Assembly (NCBI RefSeq): GCF_024362695.1
Contig: NC_065408.1
Span: forward strand, 6,138,001-6,202,000
DNA from: Pectinophora gossypiella
Taxonomy: Eukaryota > Arthropoda > Insecta > Lepidoptera > Gelechiidae
Direction: 5' to 3'
Length of the DNA: 64,000 nt
Shown here: piece by piece, positions 33,706-46,102 of the stretch
How positions within the stretch are numbered: position 1 is the stretch's first letter
How the letters are laid out: every line of letters starts with the position of its first letter
Made by a program: the position numbers and the translations under genes
The notes under the pieces: generated by a model
The model's database searches: none
The model's input: the letters and a program-made list of their open reading frames with translations, nothing else
What the model was told of the DNA's origin: nothing

Positions 33706-34194
33706 GATATATTTCGGTCTTATGATTCTACAGGCGGCAGACGTGTACATGCACACCTCACCATTTATGTTTGAAGTAAACTTAACCTCAAACTGGATCA
33801 ACATCAATGTTTATAACAAATAGACAGTAAACAGTTTTCAATCACAGAAAATTGAAGTGAAAACATGGTCTCTAATGAAAATTGCAACGTTCTTTAAAGG
33901 TTTACCTTTAAACCTTACTTCTGCACTTTAGTGCCGACGCCACAAATGAGGTAGAAACCCCGGGGTGGTCATAATTCACAGACTTCAACTGACTTGGCAC
34001 TATCTATCGAACGACAAAGGTCACAGATAACCCACACTTATTCATTGTTAAATTAAATTACATTTTATACACTTCTTCAATAGATTAAGTAAATACGTAA
34101 AGTAACGCTAGTGATTCATATAAAAATATTCCTTATTCTTTGGGGTGAACCACAGATAATCAGAAGATAGTTTGCAGACATTTTTTTTAAAACT
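33706..34194. other. No gene seen
   Basis: Unremarkable. Confidence 0.6.
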
Positions 34195-34450
34195 AAGTCA
34201 TAGAATAGAGAATAAATAATACTACAAATAGAACGGACACTCTTCGCCCCGCACCAATTCGTTTTGCGCGTCAAGTTAGATTTACCTCACCCCCTCTGCG
34301 TCTCAGTTTAGTCTAAGTGGGTGTAAGTCGCTAAGAAGTAAGTGGGAGCGTACGCGGACTGTCTCGATAGCACTTACGCGGCAAGATGGCACGCGATTAG
34401 AATGAGATTTTTCTATGGAGTGTCCGGGGTGTGTGACTAAGTCAAGATAA
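34195..34450 (+). repeat. Interspersed repeat family I
   Basis: 'aatactacaaatagaacgga', 'cgccccgcaccaattcgttt', 'agatttacctcaccccctct', ending 'gagtgtccggggtgtgtga'. A well-preserved copy. Confidence 0.8.
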
Positions 34451-34879
34451 GTACTGGGATGCGTGTGAATTAATGTTAGTTAATGGTCCGTTTTGCATCA
34501 AAGTGTTTACAATGTAAACGTTATATGTAGCAATCGCGTTTTAATGAGAAAGAGAAGATCTTAAACAAGAGAAAACGGGAACAAACTTGTCATGCAGGTC
34601 TAACGGATCTCAGAAAACAAATCATCAGCCCGAATACAGTAATGTGTGTGTTTAGCCTCGGCCGTCGTTAGATTCAATCTCCCGCAAAAAAATCGACTCC
34701 TATCAAATAATTCATAAAACGAACATTCAAATAAACGAACCATAAACTTACTCACAGACAGTAACTCACAACACAGTACCTATATTGGAACGCACAACGT
34801 TAATGTGCAGTGGGAAAAGTACAATTTTTATAGTTGTAAATTGTAATAAAAACACACGCCCAAGTAGCAACCGATTGTC
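34451..34879. other. No gene seen
   Basis: Unremarkable. Confidence 0.6.
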
Positions 34880-35170
34880 TTAAAAGAGAATTGTAGATAT
34901 CTTGAAGGCAAGTAGACTAAATCAAACCCTTGTCTTGGGTAAGTCTTATATGTCTCCAAGATATCCCTCAAGATATCTTGAAGATACAGTTTAGTAAAAG
35001 TGGGCACATACTTTAACTCTTATACAAGACAGACTTAAGACAACGCTAAGTCAGACTTAAACCCTACTTTAGACAATGTTCTTGCATATTCTAAACTTAG
35101 AATTCTTGTAGTATCACTTAATACCAAGAATGTATACTTGAAGATATCTACAATACTTAGTTAAGACTAT
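34880..35170. repeat. Repeat M, palindromic ends
   Basis: Begins 'tgtagatatcttgaag' and ends 'cttgaagatatctaca'. The interior is rich in 'taagactta' and 'agacttaagaca' motifs. Looser relatives lie at 35690-35900 and 38020-38360. Confidence 0.6.
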
Positions 35171-36559
35171 AGGATTGAATTGCACTGAGTCAATTGTAAC
35201 TTAACGAAGTAAAACTTCAGATCATACTAAAACGATTTTTACTTCACGCGTCTTTATTTTAGAATATAATGGCGAACATTTATATTAACACAAGAAATGA
35301 AGACTGTAAGAAAATGGCGTCTAAAATATTTGTTAAGTTGTTTTAACAAAAGGTTATTCTGCCGTTTCACATACAGGAAATTATAAACGCATGATTGTTT
35401 CTCGTGTAAAATCGATAGAAAGTGTTAAGAAACAGAAGGGCCTTTAATATATCAGAAAAATAATAATAAAATTTGGATTGATTATTCAGCAAATAAAAAA
35501 AATGGTGACATATAGTATAGAGAAATTCATTTTCTATTAATATGTGACAGCTGAACGCAGTAATTGTTACTACAACAGGAATATATATTAATTTACTTCA
35601 GTTTTTGACGATAATATTGTCAAAAAAATATTACATGTTTTCTTCCTGTAAATGCAAAATGGCGTTAAGTAATATTTTTCTAAATGAAGTAAGACTTTAG
35701 AAACAATTGATTTCGTAAGAATCAGTTTAGAAAAGTAAAGTCAAGTTGCACTTCATCAAGTACTAGTTAAGATAAATTTTACTTCAATTGTCTAGGAGTA
35801 TACCAACTTAAGACAAAAAGTATTTAGTGAATTCCTACTTAAAACTCTTATATCTAAAGTGATCCTCTATTTTGATTTAGTAAAGTAATGTCGTAAAATC
35901 ATGTTTGTTTATTCTGTGCCAGAATCATCTATGTAACAAGTAACAATTAAAATCGAACAAGCTTAAAACCTATGGAAAGTATGTTTGTTTGAGAGGTAAG
36001 TTTTTCGACTCGTGGAAGATAAAAAAATATTGTTATGCTGAGTTCTTACTTGGATAGGAATGTGATTTACTTAATTATTTAATATTTATCACAATTGGAA
36101 CTAACAAACATAAACTCAATTTGCTAATGAGTCTCCGTGCATACATTCTCATAGGTACCTACATGGTTCGCTGACGCAAAGTAGGTACGATCACCGCGCT
36201 TCTAATTGCCAACGGAAACAATGTGATTATTGTAAAAATTAACGAGTATCCGTTGAATATTGTATATACGAAGAACCCTTGCAATTTGATTAACGTCGTG
36301 TGTGTGCGCGGTAGTTTCTAATCCCACCTAAACATTATTGTTAAAAAAGGCGGCCAAATTCCCGATGTCTTTATCAAGCTAAAAAATAAAGGAATCAAAT
36401 CTAATGCCCACTTTAAATGCATTTAACCATACACAAAACTTAAAATAGATATGTTTTGTTTATGATTGTGAATAAAGCTTAGTTAAAAATAGGTACATTT
36501 TTAAAATTATTAAAAGAAAGAATGAAAGAAGAAAGAAAAGTATCTAGACACGCGGTAGC
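35171..36559. other. No gene; diffuse repeat M-like sequence
   Basis: 35690-35900 has 'aagtactagttaagataa' and 'acttaagacaaaaag' like repeat M. The rest is A+T-rich unique DNA with a GAAA-rich run near 36515-36540. Confidence 0.5.
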
Positions 36560-36885
36560 GTGTCAAGCCAAGTTCAAGAAATAGAACTGGCGAGCCGCAC
36601 CGTGTGTATTATTACACGAACCATTTGGAGCCACTTTTGACCCCCTCATAAATCAAAAACTATTTCACATAAACGTATCAAATTTGGCTCATATATTGAG
36701 ACTTGTGAGATACATATAAGTGTTCTAAATTTCATAAGCTTATCTCAAACGGTTATTTAGATATTAATGTCCAAAATCCTCATTTTTTGACTGACTGACT
36801 GACTCATTTTTATCAAAACTCTAACCCAGTTCCAGATGACCTAGAGAGTTAAAATTTGGTATGCAGATAGGTAATTAGATGAATA
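36560..36885 (+). repeat. Interspersed repeat N
   Basis: 'gtgtgtattattacacgaac' hairpin, then 'tttgactgactgactgact' and 'ccagttccagatgacctaga'. A weaker relative ('cacttactcactgactcatt') is at 54370-54560. I recognise the layout as common in insect genomes but cannot name the class. Confidence 0.55.
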
Positions 36886-37064
36886 TAAAGGAAAAAATAA
36901 AAAAAAACTGGCAACTTTTTAATAATTAGATTCTATCATGAACGCTTAACATAAATACCTAATTAGTGCCTGTACCTAACTATAGATGTAAGAATCAGTA
37001 AGTAATCAAAACTCATGACAGCCGGTCTTTTTGTGGTAGGTATGTAGATTAACTTAACATAACA

Positions 37065-37215
37065 TACAATCACGCCTATATGCCCTATCGGGGTAGGCAG
37101 AGCACTAAGTGATCATAAAACCACTTGATGCTACATTTGACAAGTACTTTAAGGGTAGGTAAGCAAGTTGGAACATGTGTTTAGCAGTGATAGGTTGTCA
37201 GCTTTTCGCCCACGA
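37065..37215 (-). repeat. LINE-type 3' tail
   Basis: 'caatcacgcctatatgccct' and 'cggggtaggcagagcac' match the tail type also seen at 20641 and 39070. Confidence 0.6.
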
Positions 37216-38369
37216 TACAACACAACTCTCATCCATTTTACTGGCATATTATTTTACCTATAAAGTCGACTTTTAGTTTTGAATTTGTCTTTTTAAAAGG
37301 ACCCACGCGTTACGAAGATATGTACTTACCTACAATAAGACAGATCTTAGGCTACAATATATTATCTTATGTTATAAGAAGATATGATATGTTATACTGT
37401 TACTTATAAATAAATTTCAGGACTGACCATTGAACTTGGCATCCATTTAGATCTCACTTCTTTTGTCGTTGAAGTCAACAACCAAAGCATTGCATAATAT
37501 TGAACTTGGCTCTCATTTCACGTCTATGTTTTTGATTGGATTTATTTATTATTAGACTAATAGGTACCTAATTTTATATTTGAACTTAGCAGGTTTTAAT
37601 ACAAAACTCGATTTTTCATAGTGTAGTGTTGCCGTGCGCTTAGACTAGGTTAGACTAGCTTAGTCATTTTTGAGAAGATTTGTGCGAGACGTAGGTACCT
37701 GGGCCGCCACGCGCTGGATCGGATTTGAAAAACAGGAACCTACGATTTTTTTGCCAAAATTAAATGATTGTGTTATACCAATCGATATAAAAAAAATTAT
37801 GGCAATGAAGAAGATATCGCATCGCTAACAAAAACAGTGGGATGTGCATTATCACAGGTTAGTTTTCTGTATTTAATATTCTGCCTTCGAAAACCACCAG
37901 ATCCTTTTATTATTTGGACTTCATCCATCTTTCTGCTTGCTTCTATTTCGATTTTATCGTCCATTGAATAGACTTTTCTTATGTTTTACTTATTGTAGTC
38001 AAAAACGAATAAAACAGTCTTGTATAGGAGCAACAAATAATAAAAATTGCCTTAAGTATATCTAGGCAATCAATTTTTACTTTACAAGACTAAACTGATA
38101 CTTCACTAAATCAATTTAGTGTTAAGTGAGCCTTTAAATAATCTGAGTAAAGTAAAAGAATACTTGTAGTCTTAACAGTAGGCTGAGATAAGACTAAATA
38201 GTTTTGTGAATACTTAACTTGGTTTTGTGTATTCTAAATTATCTAAAGTAGGATTTTTTGAAAACTATATAGTATTAAAGAAGGAAATGAATTTATGAAG
38301 TCCTAATAAGTCCTATTTGATTTGGATAAATCTCACTTTAGCTAAAGTTTAGACATATATGACTTAATC
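37216..38369. other. No gene; repeat M-like from 38020
   Basis: Two near copies of 'ttgaacttggc' followed by 'catttagatctcac' or 'catttcacgtct' (37433 and 37501). From 38020 A+T-rich 'taagactaaa' motifs like repeat M. The 67-codon ORF at 37768 is unsupported. Confidence 0.5.
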
Positions 38370-38592
38370 ACAATTCTTGATTGCTACTTGGGCGTGCTCA
38401 GCTGTGAAGGAAAACAGCGTGAGGAAAGCCACGTTCCCGAGGAATGCATTTTCGGAGGTATGTGACCTAACCTGTATTGGGCTGGTTTTCCCTTCGCGTG
38501 TTGAAAGGTCAGACAGGCAGTCGCTTCTGTAACAAACCGGTCCTGGCAAATGTTCAGGTTAGGTAAGCGGACCCTGTGAAACGCGGCAATGC
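38370..38592 (+). mobile_element. SINE-2 copy, head missing
   Basis: 'ctcagctgtgaaggaaaaca', 'ttcggaggtatgtgacctaa', 'ggtcagacaggcagtcgctt', 'aggtaagcggaccctgtgaa'. Close to consensus. Confidence 0.9.
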
Positions 38593-39069
38593 TAGGGAGA
38601 TGAAATTAAAATAAAAAATAAGTGCAACTTAAGCATGAAATGTAACATAATTATGTACAATGCAACGCTCCTAGTTAGATCAGGCACACGAAACCAATGT
38701 CTGTAATGAACTTCTTGTGCGTTCTTTAGTACCTATTCGAATGGAAAACTCTCTGATGGATAGTGGCTAATGAATAGCAAATCGGAGCACGTATAGCCCA
38801 TAAAACCCTAACTCGGCTTATTCATTCTTTAATAATATGAGTACAACACGTTAGCTTACCTATTCTGTTTACCTTGAGCGAATAGACTAACTTCTTTTTA
38901 TTTAAGTTTATAGAATCTTTATTTCTTATTTAAGACAACAGTCACTTACATAAGAAAAAGCTTATTCAATAACAAAATGCAAACATTTTATGATGCTATA
39001 CAGAAACAGAAGTACCTTATCAATTATTGCTTTTCAACATTATTTATTTAAGGGTAACATCATGTTAAC
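38593..39069. other. No gene seen
   Basis: A+T-rich. Confidence 0.6.
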
Positions 39070-39501
39070 ATAACATAAACTCACGACTATGTCCAAATGG
39101 GGTAGTCAGAGGTACATCGCAAGATAAACTAAATACCCACACCACCCCGAGCCCTCTGTTAGACCAACTGAGGTGGTGAGTTGCATCAGAGTCTGTAATG
39201 ATCGAGCCAACTGTATTAGTGAAAACTTAAGACATTGGTGCTGAAGAAATAGGTAAAGAAATAGGTAAATAATATGGATATATTTGGTTGTATAAAATAA
39301 ATATAAGGAGCGGGAAAATAAAACGGCGTCGTTCTTGTTACTCCATTTTGTTTTTCTTGTTTTTCTTTTGTTTTATGGTAAAAAGGTTACATCCCGTTTT
39401 CGCTAGATGGCGCTTGTCTCTGATAGGTGCAGGTCCGGTACCGGGGTTCGAACCAGTGCTTCCCATTTGAGAAGCAAACCAGTGTACAGGACCAGAGTGA
39501 C
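39070..39501 (-). mobile_element. SINE-3 copy
   Basis: Read on the minus strand: tRNA-like head with 'gtcctgtacactggtttgct' and box B 'tggttcgaaccccgg', then a middle with 'ctatcagagacaagcgccat', and the tail 'gccaactgtattagtg' complement ending in 'gtcgtgagtttatgtta'. It has an unoccupied site 'gaaaacttaag' at 39221-39231, where the copy at 55935 carries a MITE. Confidence 0.75.
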
Positions 39502-40301
39502 TCTAAATTGCTAAAATAATAAAATATAAGAAAACTAAAACCATGATTTAGCCATACTTGGGTTTTGGTTTTTAAACTTATATTTTAATTAATGTTATTT
39601 ACTAGGTTAATAGCTCTTATTTATTAGGATAAGGTGTTTTCATGATGTGTTTTATGCGAGATTTTGAGATAAAACATAATATGTACCGAATATATATTCG
39701 AGCAATTATATTATCAATTCTACATAACTATCGAGTAATTAGAAGCAAACCCGCGGGTAAACGTTAGTAATATGCACACATTTGGTACCCAACACAAAAC
39801 CATTGAAAAAAAAATCTCGTCCTCACTTTGTGTTCGCTAAAGGTGGCCGCGTGTGTCCACGTCACACATACATACATAGTCAAACACATAATCCTTTTTT
39901 TGCTTCGCCAAAGTAGGGTAAAAATGTTTAAAATATATCCTTCAGTTAAGTTAGTACAAATACGTATTCGAAATTCTTTTAAAATTCTAGAATTACATGA
40001 TGCAAATTGTTCATATTGTTCGTGGAGAGTTCGCAGTTCACATAGGTGCACAGTTCGTGCGCTTAGTAACGTCCAGACTGTAAAAAGTTTCAACTCCTGT
40101 TACATTATATGTTTTGTTACAGTACGCGTACACCCGCGCAACGCCGCTAGCTCTCAATACTACCCCGTTCATAGATGTAAAAACAAGTTCAACTAACAAC
40201 TGTACACAGTCCAGAAAACTTGTTATACCTGCAGGCAACCTTGTATTATAAGACCAAATTATAAGACAAATTTTGATCCTTTAGCTGCTCCTGCTGAGAT
40301 A
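39502..40301. other. No gene; overlapping unsupported ORFs
   Basis: ORFs 39764-40093 (minus), 39828-40196 (plus) and 40038-40238 (minus) overlap on both strands. None has a motif. Confidence 0.5.
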
Positions 40302-40557
40302 TAGGCTGTTAGTGACATCGTAATGAAAACTTCGAAAGATGAATGAGACCATGAATCTGAGTTGAAATCAAGTATTCACACAACAATTTTCGATCGCAAA
40401 ATTTTGTTGCAAATGCCATACAAGTACGTATGGGTGTCACTGACAGCGTAAGGAATACTGAGGTGGATGATTCAGATCTTGATTTTAAGTTGATATCAAA
40501 TCAGAATCATGGTTCCAATTATCCTCCTCAGTATTGGTTACGATGTCACTAACACCC
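40302..40557. mobile_element. FB1 dimer, first unit truncated
   Basis: First unit 40302-40405 ('gttagtgacatcgtaatgaa') is cut short. Then the hinge 'gccatacaagtacgtat', then a second unit 40432-40557 ('gggtgtcactgacagcgtaa' to 'gatgtcactaacaccc') with much shortened arms. Hinge-like 'gtacctaagtacaag' follows. Confidence 0.8.
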
Positions 40558-41506
40558 TGTACCTAAGTACAAGCAGCTAGAGGATAAAAAAAATACATTT
40601 GAAACGAGAGGGTATATTTCTTTTTTACCGTCTGAATATATTTAGGCTCTCTGAGAAAATAAAAAGAAGGAAAATAGAGGTATTGTGTTTAGGCAGGTTC
40701 AATATTGTGAGATCCTAGATAAACATGATTTTACAGTCCTTGCTCAAAGAAAGGTAAAGGTTAATTTTCATGACAGTACATAGTACAAAGAAGGCTAATA
40801 TATATCGTTTTATCCACGGAATAGAAGAATGAGGTTGGAAGGGCCAAGTGAGCGCGAAACGCGCGCCAAATTTTAATAACTATGAGCAAATAGTTCATAC
40901 TTCAACTTTGCACTCCACTCGTCCGCGAACTTAACGACGCACGGGGAGCTCCGCGATAGTATATTAAAAGTTCGAGATCAATCTTTGGATCGGAGTTCAA
41001 TACCACGTGTCTGTTGATAAATTGTAGCTTAGCCCATCCCGATGGGTTTACTAGCGTGAGCATTTTCATTACACTTACTCGAGAACAAAGTTTTGTAAAA
41101 GTCTCATTCAAAACTTTTCATGTACTTATATTTCTTACTATTTCCACTAAAAGCAGTAGTACCAAATTTCATGTTGGTAAAGTAGTAGAAATCAGATTCA
41201 AGTAAGGTTCGTATGTAATATTCTGTTCGAGTTTATGACTTTAAGTGCAAAGCCTTGTGTGTACCGTTCGCTGGAATAGTCCTCTAAAATAGTAATTTTA
41301 TATTTTTATAGAATCTGGAAGAGTATTTGGAGAGTTTTGGAAAAGGAAACATGTTACTTGATACTATTAGCAGGTGCAAGTAAATCAGCAAGGTAAGTAA
41401 ATACGAGTAATTTACTAAAACGAATTACCTGCTACCCACGGTGGATATGAACAAACCACTGGCAAATAATTATTATTTATCTGTTTTGTATTTATGTATT
41501 GTAAAC
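40558..41506. other. No gene seen
   Basis: About 0.95 kb of unique sequence. The overlapping ORFs at 40902-41205 are unsupported. Confidence 0.55.
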
Positions 41507-41706
41507 AGGTGTTAGTGACATCGTAACGAATACAGAACTGGATGTTTCCGACTATAATTCTGAGTTAAAAAAGTGGAATCGTCGTCGCAAAAGTAATGTT
41601 TTTTTTTGTGTTTTTTTAAATAATTTTAAAATTTGTACTATATTAACTCAGGACGATGAGCTGCATCTTCCCTCTCATAGTATTTATTACGATGTCACTT
41701 ATACCC
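41507..41706. mobile_element. FB1, first unit of fourth dimer
   Basis: 'ggtgttagtgacatcgtaac' to 'tacgatgtcacttatacccc'; arms diverged. Confidence 0.82.
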
Positions 41707-41733
41707 CGTACAAGTAGTCATACAAGTACGTAT
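41707..41733. repeat. FB1 hinge spacer
   Basis: 'gtacaagtagtcatacaagt' then 'acgtat': the same kind of palindromic spacer as at 10984-11020. Confidence 0.75.
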
Positions 41734-42012
41734 GGGTGTTAGTGACACCGTAACGAATACTGAGGGGGATGATTCAGACCATGATTCTGAGTTGATATCA
41801 AATGGAATTTCCTGTTGAAAAATTCAAGAAAATGTTTGTGTTTTTTTGTCACTTCTTACTAACGTAATATGGATGTCATTTTTTGATCCGAAATAAACAA
41901 TTTTATTTATTTATTTATTATTTTTTTTAGTTCCTTACCTTTGCGACGGAAAATTCCACTTGATATCAAATGAGAATCATAATTATAATCATATTATAGT
42001 ATTTGTTATGTT
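41734..42012. mobile_element. FB1, second unit, interrupted
   Basis: The left arm is near consensus ('gggtgttagtgacaccgtaa'). The right arm resumes at 41941 ('ttgcgacggaaaattccact'). Between them about 85 extra bases including a (TTTA)n run fill the hairpin tip. Hinge-like 'ctacctacttgtaa' follows. Confidence 0.8.
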
Positions 42013-42925
42013 AACCTACCTACTTGTAATTTTTACACCGTATAAATTATTTTGAGTTTGAGTTCTCAGACTAGTGCTGTGATTACGTGATATTTTTTTT
42101 TGTGCTGTGAGATAAAATAATTTGATTTAATAACTTAAAGACATAAATCTTCAAATAAGGCGTTACTTAGGCTCGAAAACACGGCACATTGTGGTTAAAA
42201 TAAAAATAAATAAAGCAACCCCATTCACATAAACAATTTCAATGACCCAACGTCGCAATATGAACGATAATTACCAACATTTTTATCGCCAAAATTAATT
42301 ATACGCCGGACCGAAACAGGAATTGCCCTCAGTGATATAGTTCGCAATAATCGCATAATAAGAATGAATGCGGTGACAAAGCAGAGATTATTCGCTTCCC
42401 GAACACACCGCATCGCGGGGTACTACAGTATTTCCGACCAAGTATCAAACATAAATCCCATATAAAACGTTTAAATGCGACTTCGGTCGCTATTATTGCT
42501 ATCTTGAACGTAAATTATATTTTTACTCACTCGTATTATGAGAATAATAAAGTAGAATTCTGAGAGAAATTCTCTGGGAAAGCTGCGTTTGAGTCAGCGA
42601 TCGGTGAGTTATTTGAAATTAGTTCATATTGACTCCTATACCTTGCTGGAGATACTTTTATACTCTGTCTGAAAAAGCTCATATTACAATGCTGACTTGT
42701 CTGTTTGAAACTTAAGGTGATAATAAAAATATTCCAATCAAAAACATTTTATGCTCATTTGTTCGCATTAAGCAAGTCTTTTTTCAAAAAACATACGAGT
42801 TCTAACGTATGGTATTTAAGTGTTAAGAATTTTATTAAGTATTAAAAAAGAATCTAAAGGATTTAAATATACTTACTACAATAAATTCGTCGCCTTATGG
42901 TGAAAACCCCGTAAACGCCTTTTTA
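42013..42925. other. No gene seen
   Basis: Unique sequence. The ORF at 42225-42413 (minus) shows no motif. Confidence 0.55.
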
Positions 42926-43108
42926 AGAAAGAAAGAAAGAAGTTTATTATTTTCGGACACCACAGATACAGAGAGACAGATACATTACATTTAACAGGGC
43001 ATAAATCAGAACAAATTTGACAATCATTGGCTTAGGCCTGTGCTGGATTGGAACCTGCGACCTCAAAGTGAGAGACAAACGTTTTACCAACTAAGCTACC
43101 ACGGCTTC
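42926..43108 (-). mobile_element. SINE-4, compact tRNA-derived SINE
   Basis: Minus strand: head 'ccgtggtagcttagttggta' (box A) and 'gcaggttccaatccag' (box B), a short body, and an end of (TTTC)n/(GAAA)n type. About 183 bp. It differs from SINE-1 to SINE-3 in body and tail. Confidence 0.8.
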
Positions 43109-43359
43109 CAAAAAAGGACCTTGCTCAGCATTTTAAAAAAATCACATATGTAGTTTCAATACAGTTAAAAATAGTGGTTCCAATTTTGACCCGGATTGAA
43201 ATTACTTAATTAAAAGAAATCAAAAGTTTGTTGAAGAAAAACATCACAATTATGTTTTATCAAAAAGGCGATTACTTCTCGCTACTTATAAGGGGACAAA
43301 TTAGAGTTTTGTTCTTTTTATTCGGTTACCGATGCGCAAGCCTAATGATTGTCGAGTAT
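43109..43359. other. No gene seen
   Basis: Unremarkable. Confidence 0.6.
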
Positions 43360-43598
43360 GTTTCGAATTCATGTTTGGATCGTAAATAATTATCACGTAT
43401 TCAGCGGTGAAGGAAAACATCGTGAGGAAACCCACATTCCCGAGAAATGCATTTTCGGAGGTAAGTGACCTAACCTGTATTGGGTTGGTTTTCCCCTTGC
43501 GGGTTGGAAGGTTAGACAGGCAGTCGCTTCTATAAAAAAACCGGACCTGTCAAATCTTCAGGTTAGGTAAGCGGACCTTATGAAAAACGGGATAATGC
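43360..43598 (+). mobile_element. SINE-2 copy, head missing
   Basis: 'attcagcggtgaaggaaaac', 'ttcggaggtaagtgacctaa', 'ttaggtaagcggaccttatg'. It ends directly at the start of an inverted LINE-c tail. Confidence 0.9.
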
Positions 43599-43920
43599 TC
43601 ATCATCATCATCAATTTAAGAGCCACATTCTTGTCGGTGCAGCATTTTCCATGCTACTTTTTTAGGGAAAAATAGGGTAGTGGTTTCCCTCTTGCCTTCC
43701 GCCCAGAGTAGTCTATTACAAAGCCATGCTAAGACTCCTGTCCTCCGCCTCTGAATAGTACTGACAGTTACTGCTGCCATCTGTACAGGGTGAAAGCCCG
43801 GAGAGAGGAAGAGAGCATTTGTCCGTCCAAGTAGTTAATGCCACCTGCGACAAATCCACAAGTCACGTCAAAAAAAAATGCTGCCCTCTGTCAGGTTCCA
43901 GGTTGGGGATAATAGGGAGA
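43599..43920 (-). repeat. LINE-c 3' region
   Basis: 'catcatcatcaatttaagag', 'cagcattttccatgctactt', 'gtggtttccctcttgccttc', 'cctccgcctctgaatagtac', then a partly repeated 'ctgccctctgtcaggttcca' at 43882. SINE-2 and LINE-c meet tail to tail. Confidence 0.82.
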
Positions 43921-44481
43921 CGATATTGGGTTACCGATGAAAGCATTCAAAAAAAAGATAAAGTGCGTCCATTAAAAACGGATGCACTTAGGCGCTATCC
44001 AAACTGGAGGCCTGAATACGAATAGATTTTAATACCAACTCGTGGACACGAATCGGTCTACAAACACAACACAGTGGATCAAAGTGGCCGAACGACACAG
44101 TGTAAACTGTTGCCAAGTTTACGTACACTTTTAGCTTTGTATTTCCACTGTTCTATCGTTTGTATTTGTTTGCTGTCACACGAACGTTGTACGAACTAAA
44201 AGCATTATTTTAAAGCATCAAAGACTGCCATCAAACACTTGTTAAAAGTTTTGTATCTGGGAAGAACTTGGTTGAAACTAGATTTGTTACAACATGAGTT
44301 TGTGTCCAGTCTACAGGTACCTGCGTCTTTTTGAACTATGAGGTAATCATCGTAATTTTTGTACCTTCAATGAAAACTTTTCTGTTGTGAACTATTTGCG
44401 GCAATTTTATTATTTATTTGAATGTAAATAACACCTAATATTATAATCCGTAATATTATATCAAGGAGTGCACAATGTGAA
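43921..44481. other. No gene seen
   Basis: Unremarkable. Confidence 0.6.
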
Positions 44482-44684
<203 letters not shown>

Positions 44685-44764
44685 AGTGTGGTATATTATG
44701 CACCTCGGCCTACCCCTTCGGGAATACTTCGGAATGCTAATATGTTATAATCCATTTCATGGCT

Positions 44765-45030
44765 GGAACTCAAACACACCCCGGACACTCTAAACAAAAA
44801 TGACATTCTTATCGTGTCTCGCCTAACGCATAAGTGTGAGCGAGAGAGTAAATCGACACTTGCTCCCCCTTACTCCTTAGTGGTTGACGGACATTTAGAC
44901 TAATATAAGATCCAGAGGGGGTGAGGTAAATCTATCTCGGTCCCCCAAAACGAATTGGTGCGGTGCGGAGAGTTACCGTTCTGTACGTAGTACTATTCTT
45001 TATTCTGTGACTCAAAGATTGGCTACACAG
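44765..45030 (-). repeat. Interspersed repeat family I
   Basis: 'caccccggacactctaaaca', 'agagggggtgaggtaaatct', 'aacgaattggtgcggtgcgg', 'gttctgtacgtagtactatt'. Inverse orientation to 34195-34450. Confidence 0.8.
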
Positions 45031-45117
45031 ATGTTCTATTCAGAATAATAAACTAGTAATAAGGGCGATGGGTTGATCACCTGTCTTTAAACTGTTCATC
45101 ATCTAATTATATATATG

Positions 45118-45410
45118 ACTACCGGCCTATTGGTCCAGTGGTTGAGCGTTGGGCTCACGATCCGGAGTTCCCGGGTTCCAAACCCGGTGGAGACATATCA
45201 CAAAAATCATTTTGTGATCCCCAGTTTGCTTAGGACATTACAGGCTGATCACCTGATGGTCCGAATGTAAGAGGTCCCGGTTACTAGTTACTGATGTCAA
45301 GTAATCGTTACATGAGCTATGTCAGAGGCCTTTGGCAGCTCAGTAATAACCCTGACACCAGAGTTGACCAGGTTGGTAATTCACCGCACAACCCACACGA
45401 TGGAAGAACT
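45118..45410 (+). mobile_element. SINE-1 copy, intact head
   Basis: Head with box A 'tggtccagtggttgagcg' and box B 'gggttccaaaccc'. The central domain is partly deleted (no 'gtgcttcggaaggcacgtta'); the tail ends 'caacccacacgatggaagaa'. Confidence 0.88.
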
Positions 45411-45644
45411 TAATTAGTATGTTACATAAACTACTTATTTAAAAACTACTAGAACTATAGTAATAAAAAAATTCAAAACAATTTCAATAAACGACGGTAA
45501 GCCAGGTACTTCAAAGTTTCATGTTAGAATAACTTTGTTAATCGCTTAATTAGATTATGAACGAGCGAACGATCTAGCTAAAAATATTGAAATATTGGTG
45601 TTAATAAATTCCTGTAGATACCATCTAATTTCATTTCAAATTAT
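45411..45644. other. No gene seen
   Basis: A+T-rich. Confidence 0.6.
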
Positions 45645-45929
45645 ACCTGTCATTTTTTCATCTGACGAAAATGAAAAGGACAGATAATCGTCAGGAATCA
45701 AAATTTATGGGACACACGATAGTTTTAGGCAAAAAACAACTTACTAAAAATTTTACATAGGCCACTTACCCGACATAATCATGTTGAGAGCACATGTCAA
45801 ACGGTTTGCATATTAGCGAGATGCCTATTTAATGCCCGAGTTATTAATTAATTCGCTCATTTAGTTTTAAATTAACAGCTGTCACTCATCTGTCCCTTTT
45901 TTGTTTCGGCGGATAATACAGTGACAGGT
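45645..45929. mobile_element. Palindromic MITE, family J
   Basis: Ends 'acctgtca' and 'tgacaggt'. The arms share 'gacgaaaatgaaaaggacag' against the complement of 'ctgtcccttttttgtttcgg', imperfectly. A half copy is at 58372-58440. Confidence 0.65.
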
Positions 45930-46102
45930 AAGTATCTATAACTTACAATAAAACTAAGATATGTCTGCAGGAATCCGGGTCATTGTCAAATTAATGAAAT
46001 AATAGAAACTCGAGTACCTCATAACGTGTATGTCGTGTCATTATAATGCAACACACACACACAGAAGCACATATATTGCACAGAAGGCACATACAACACA
46101 GG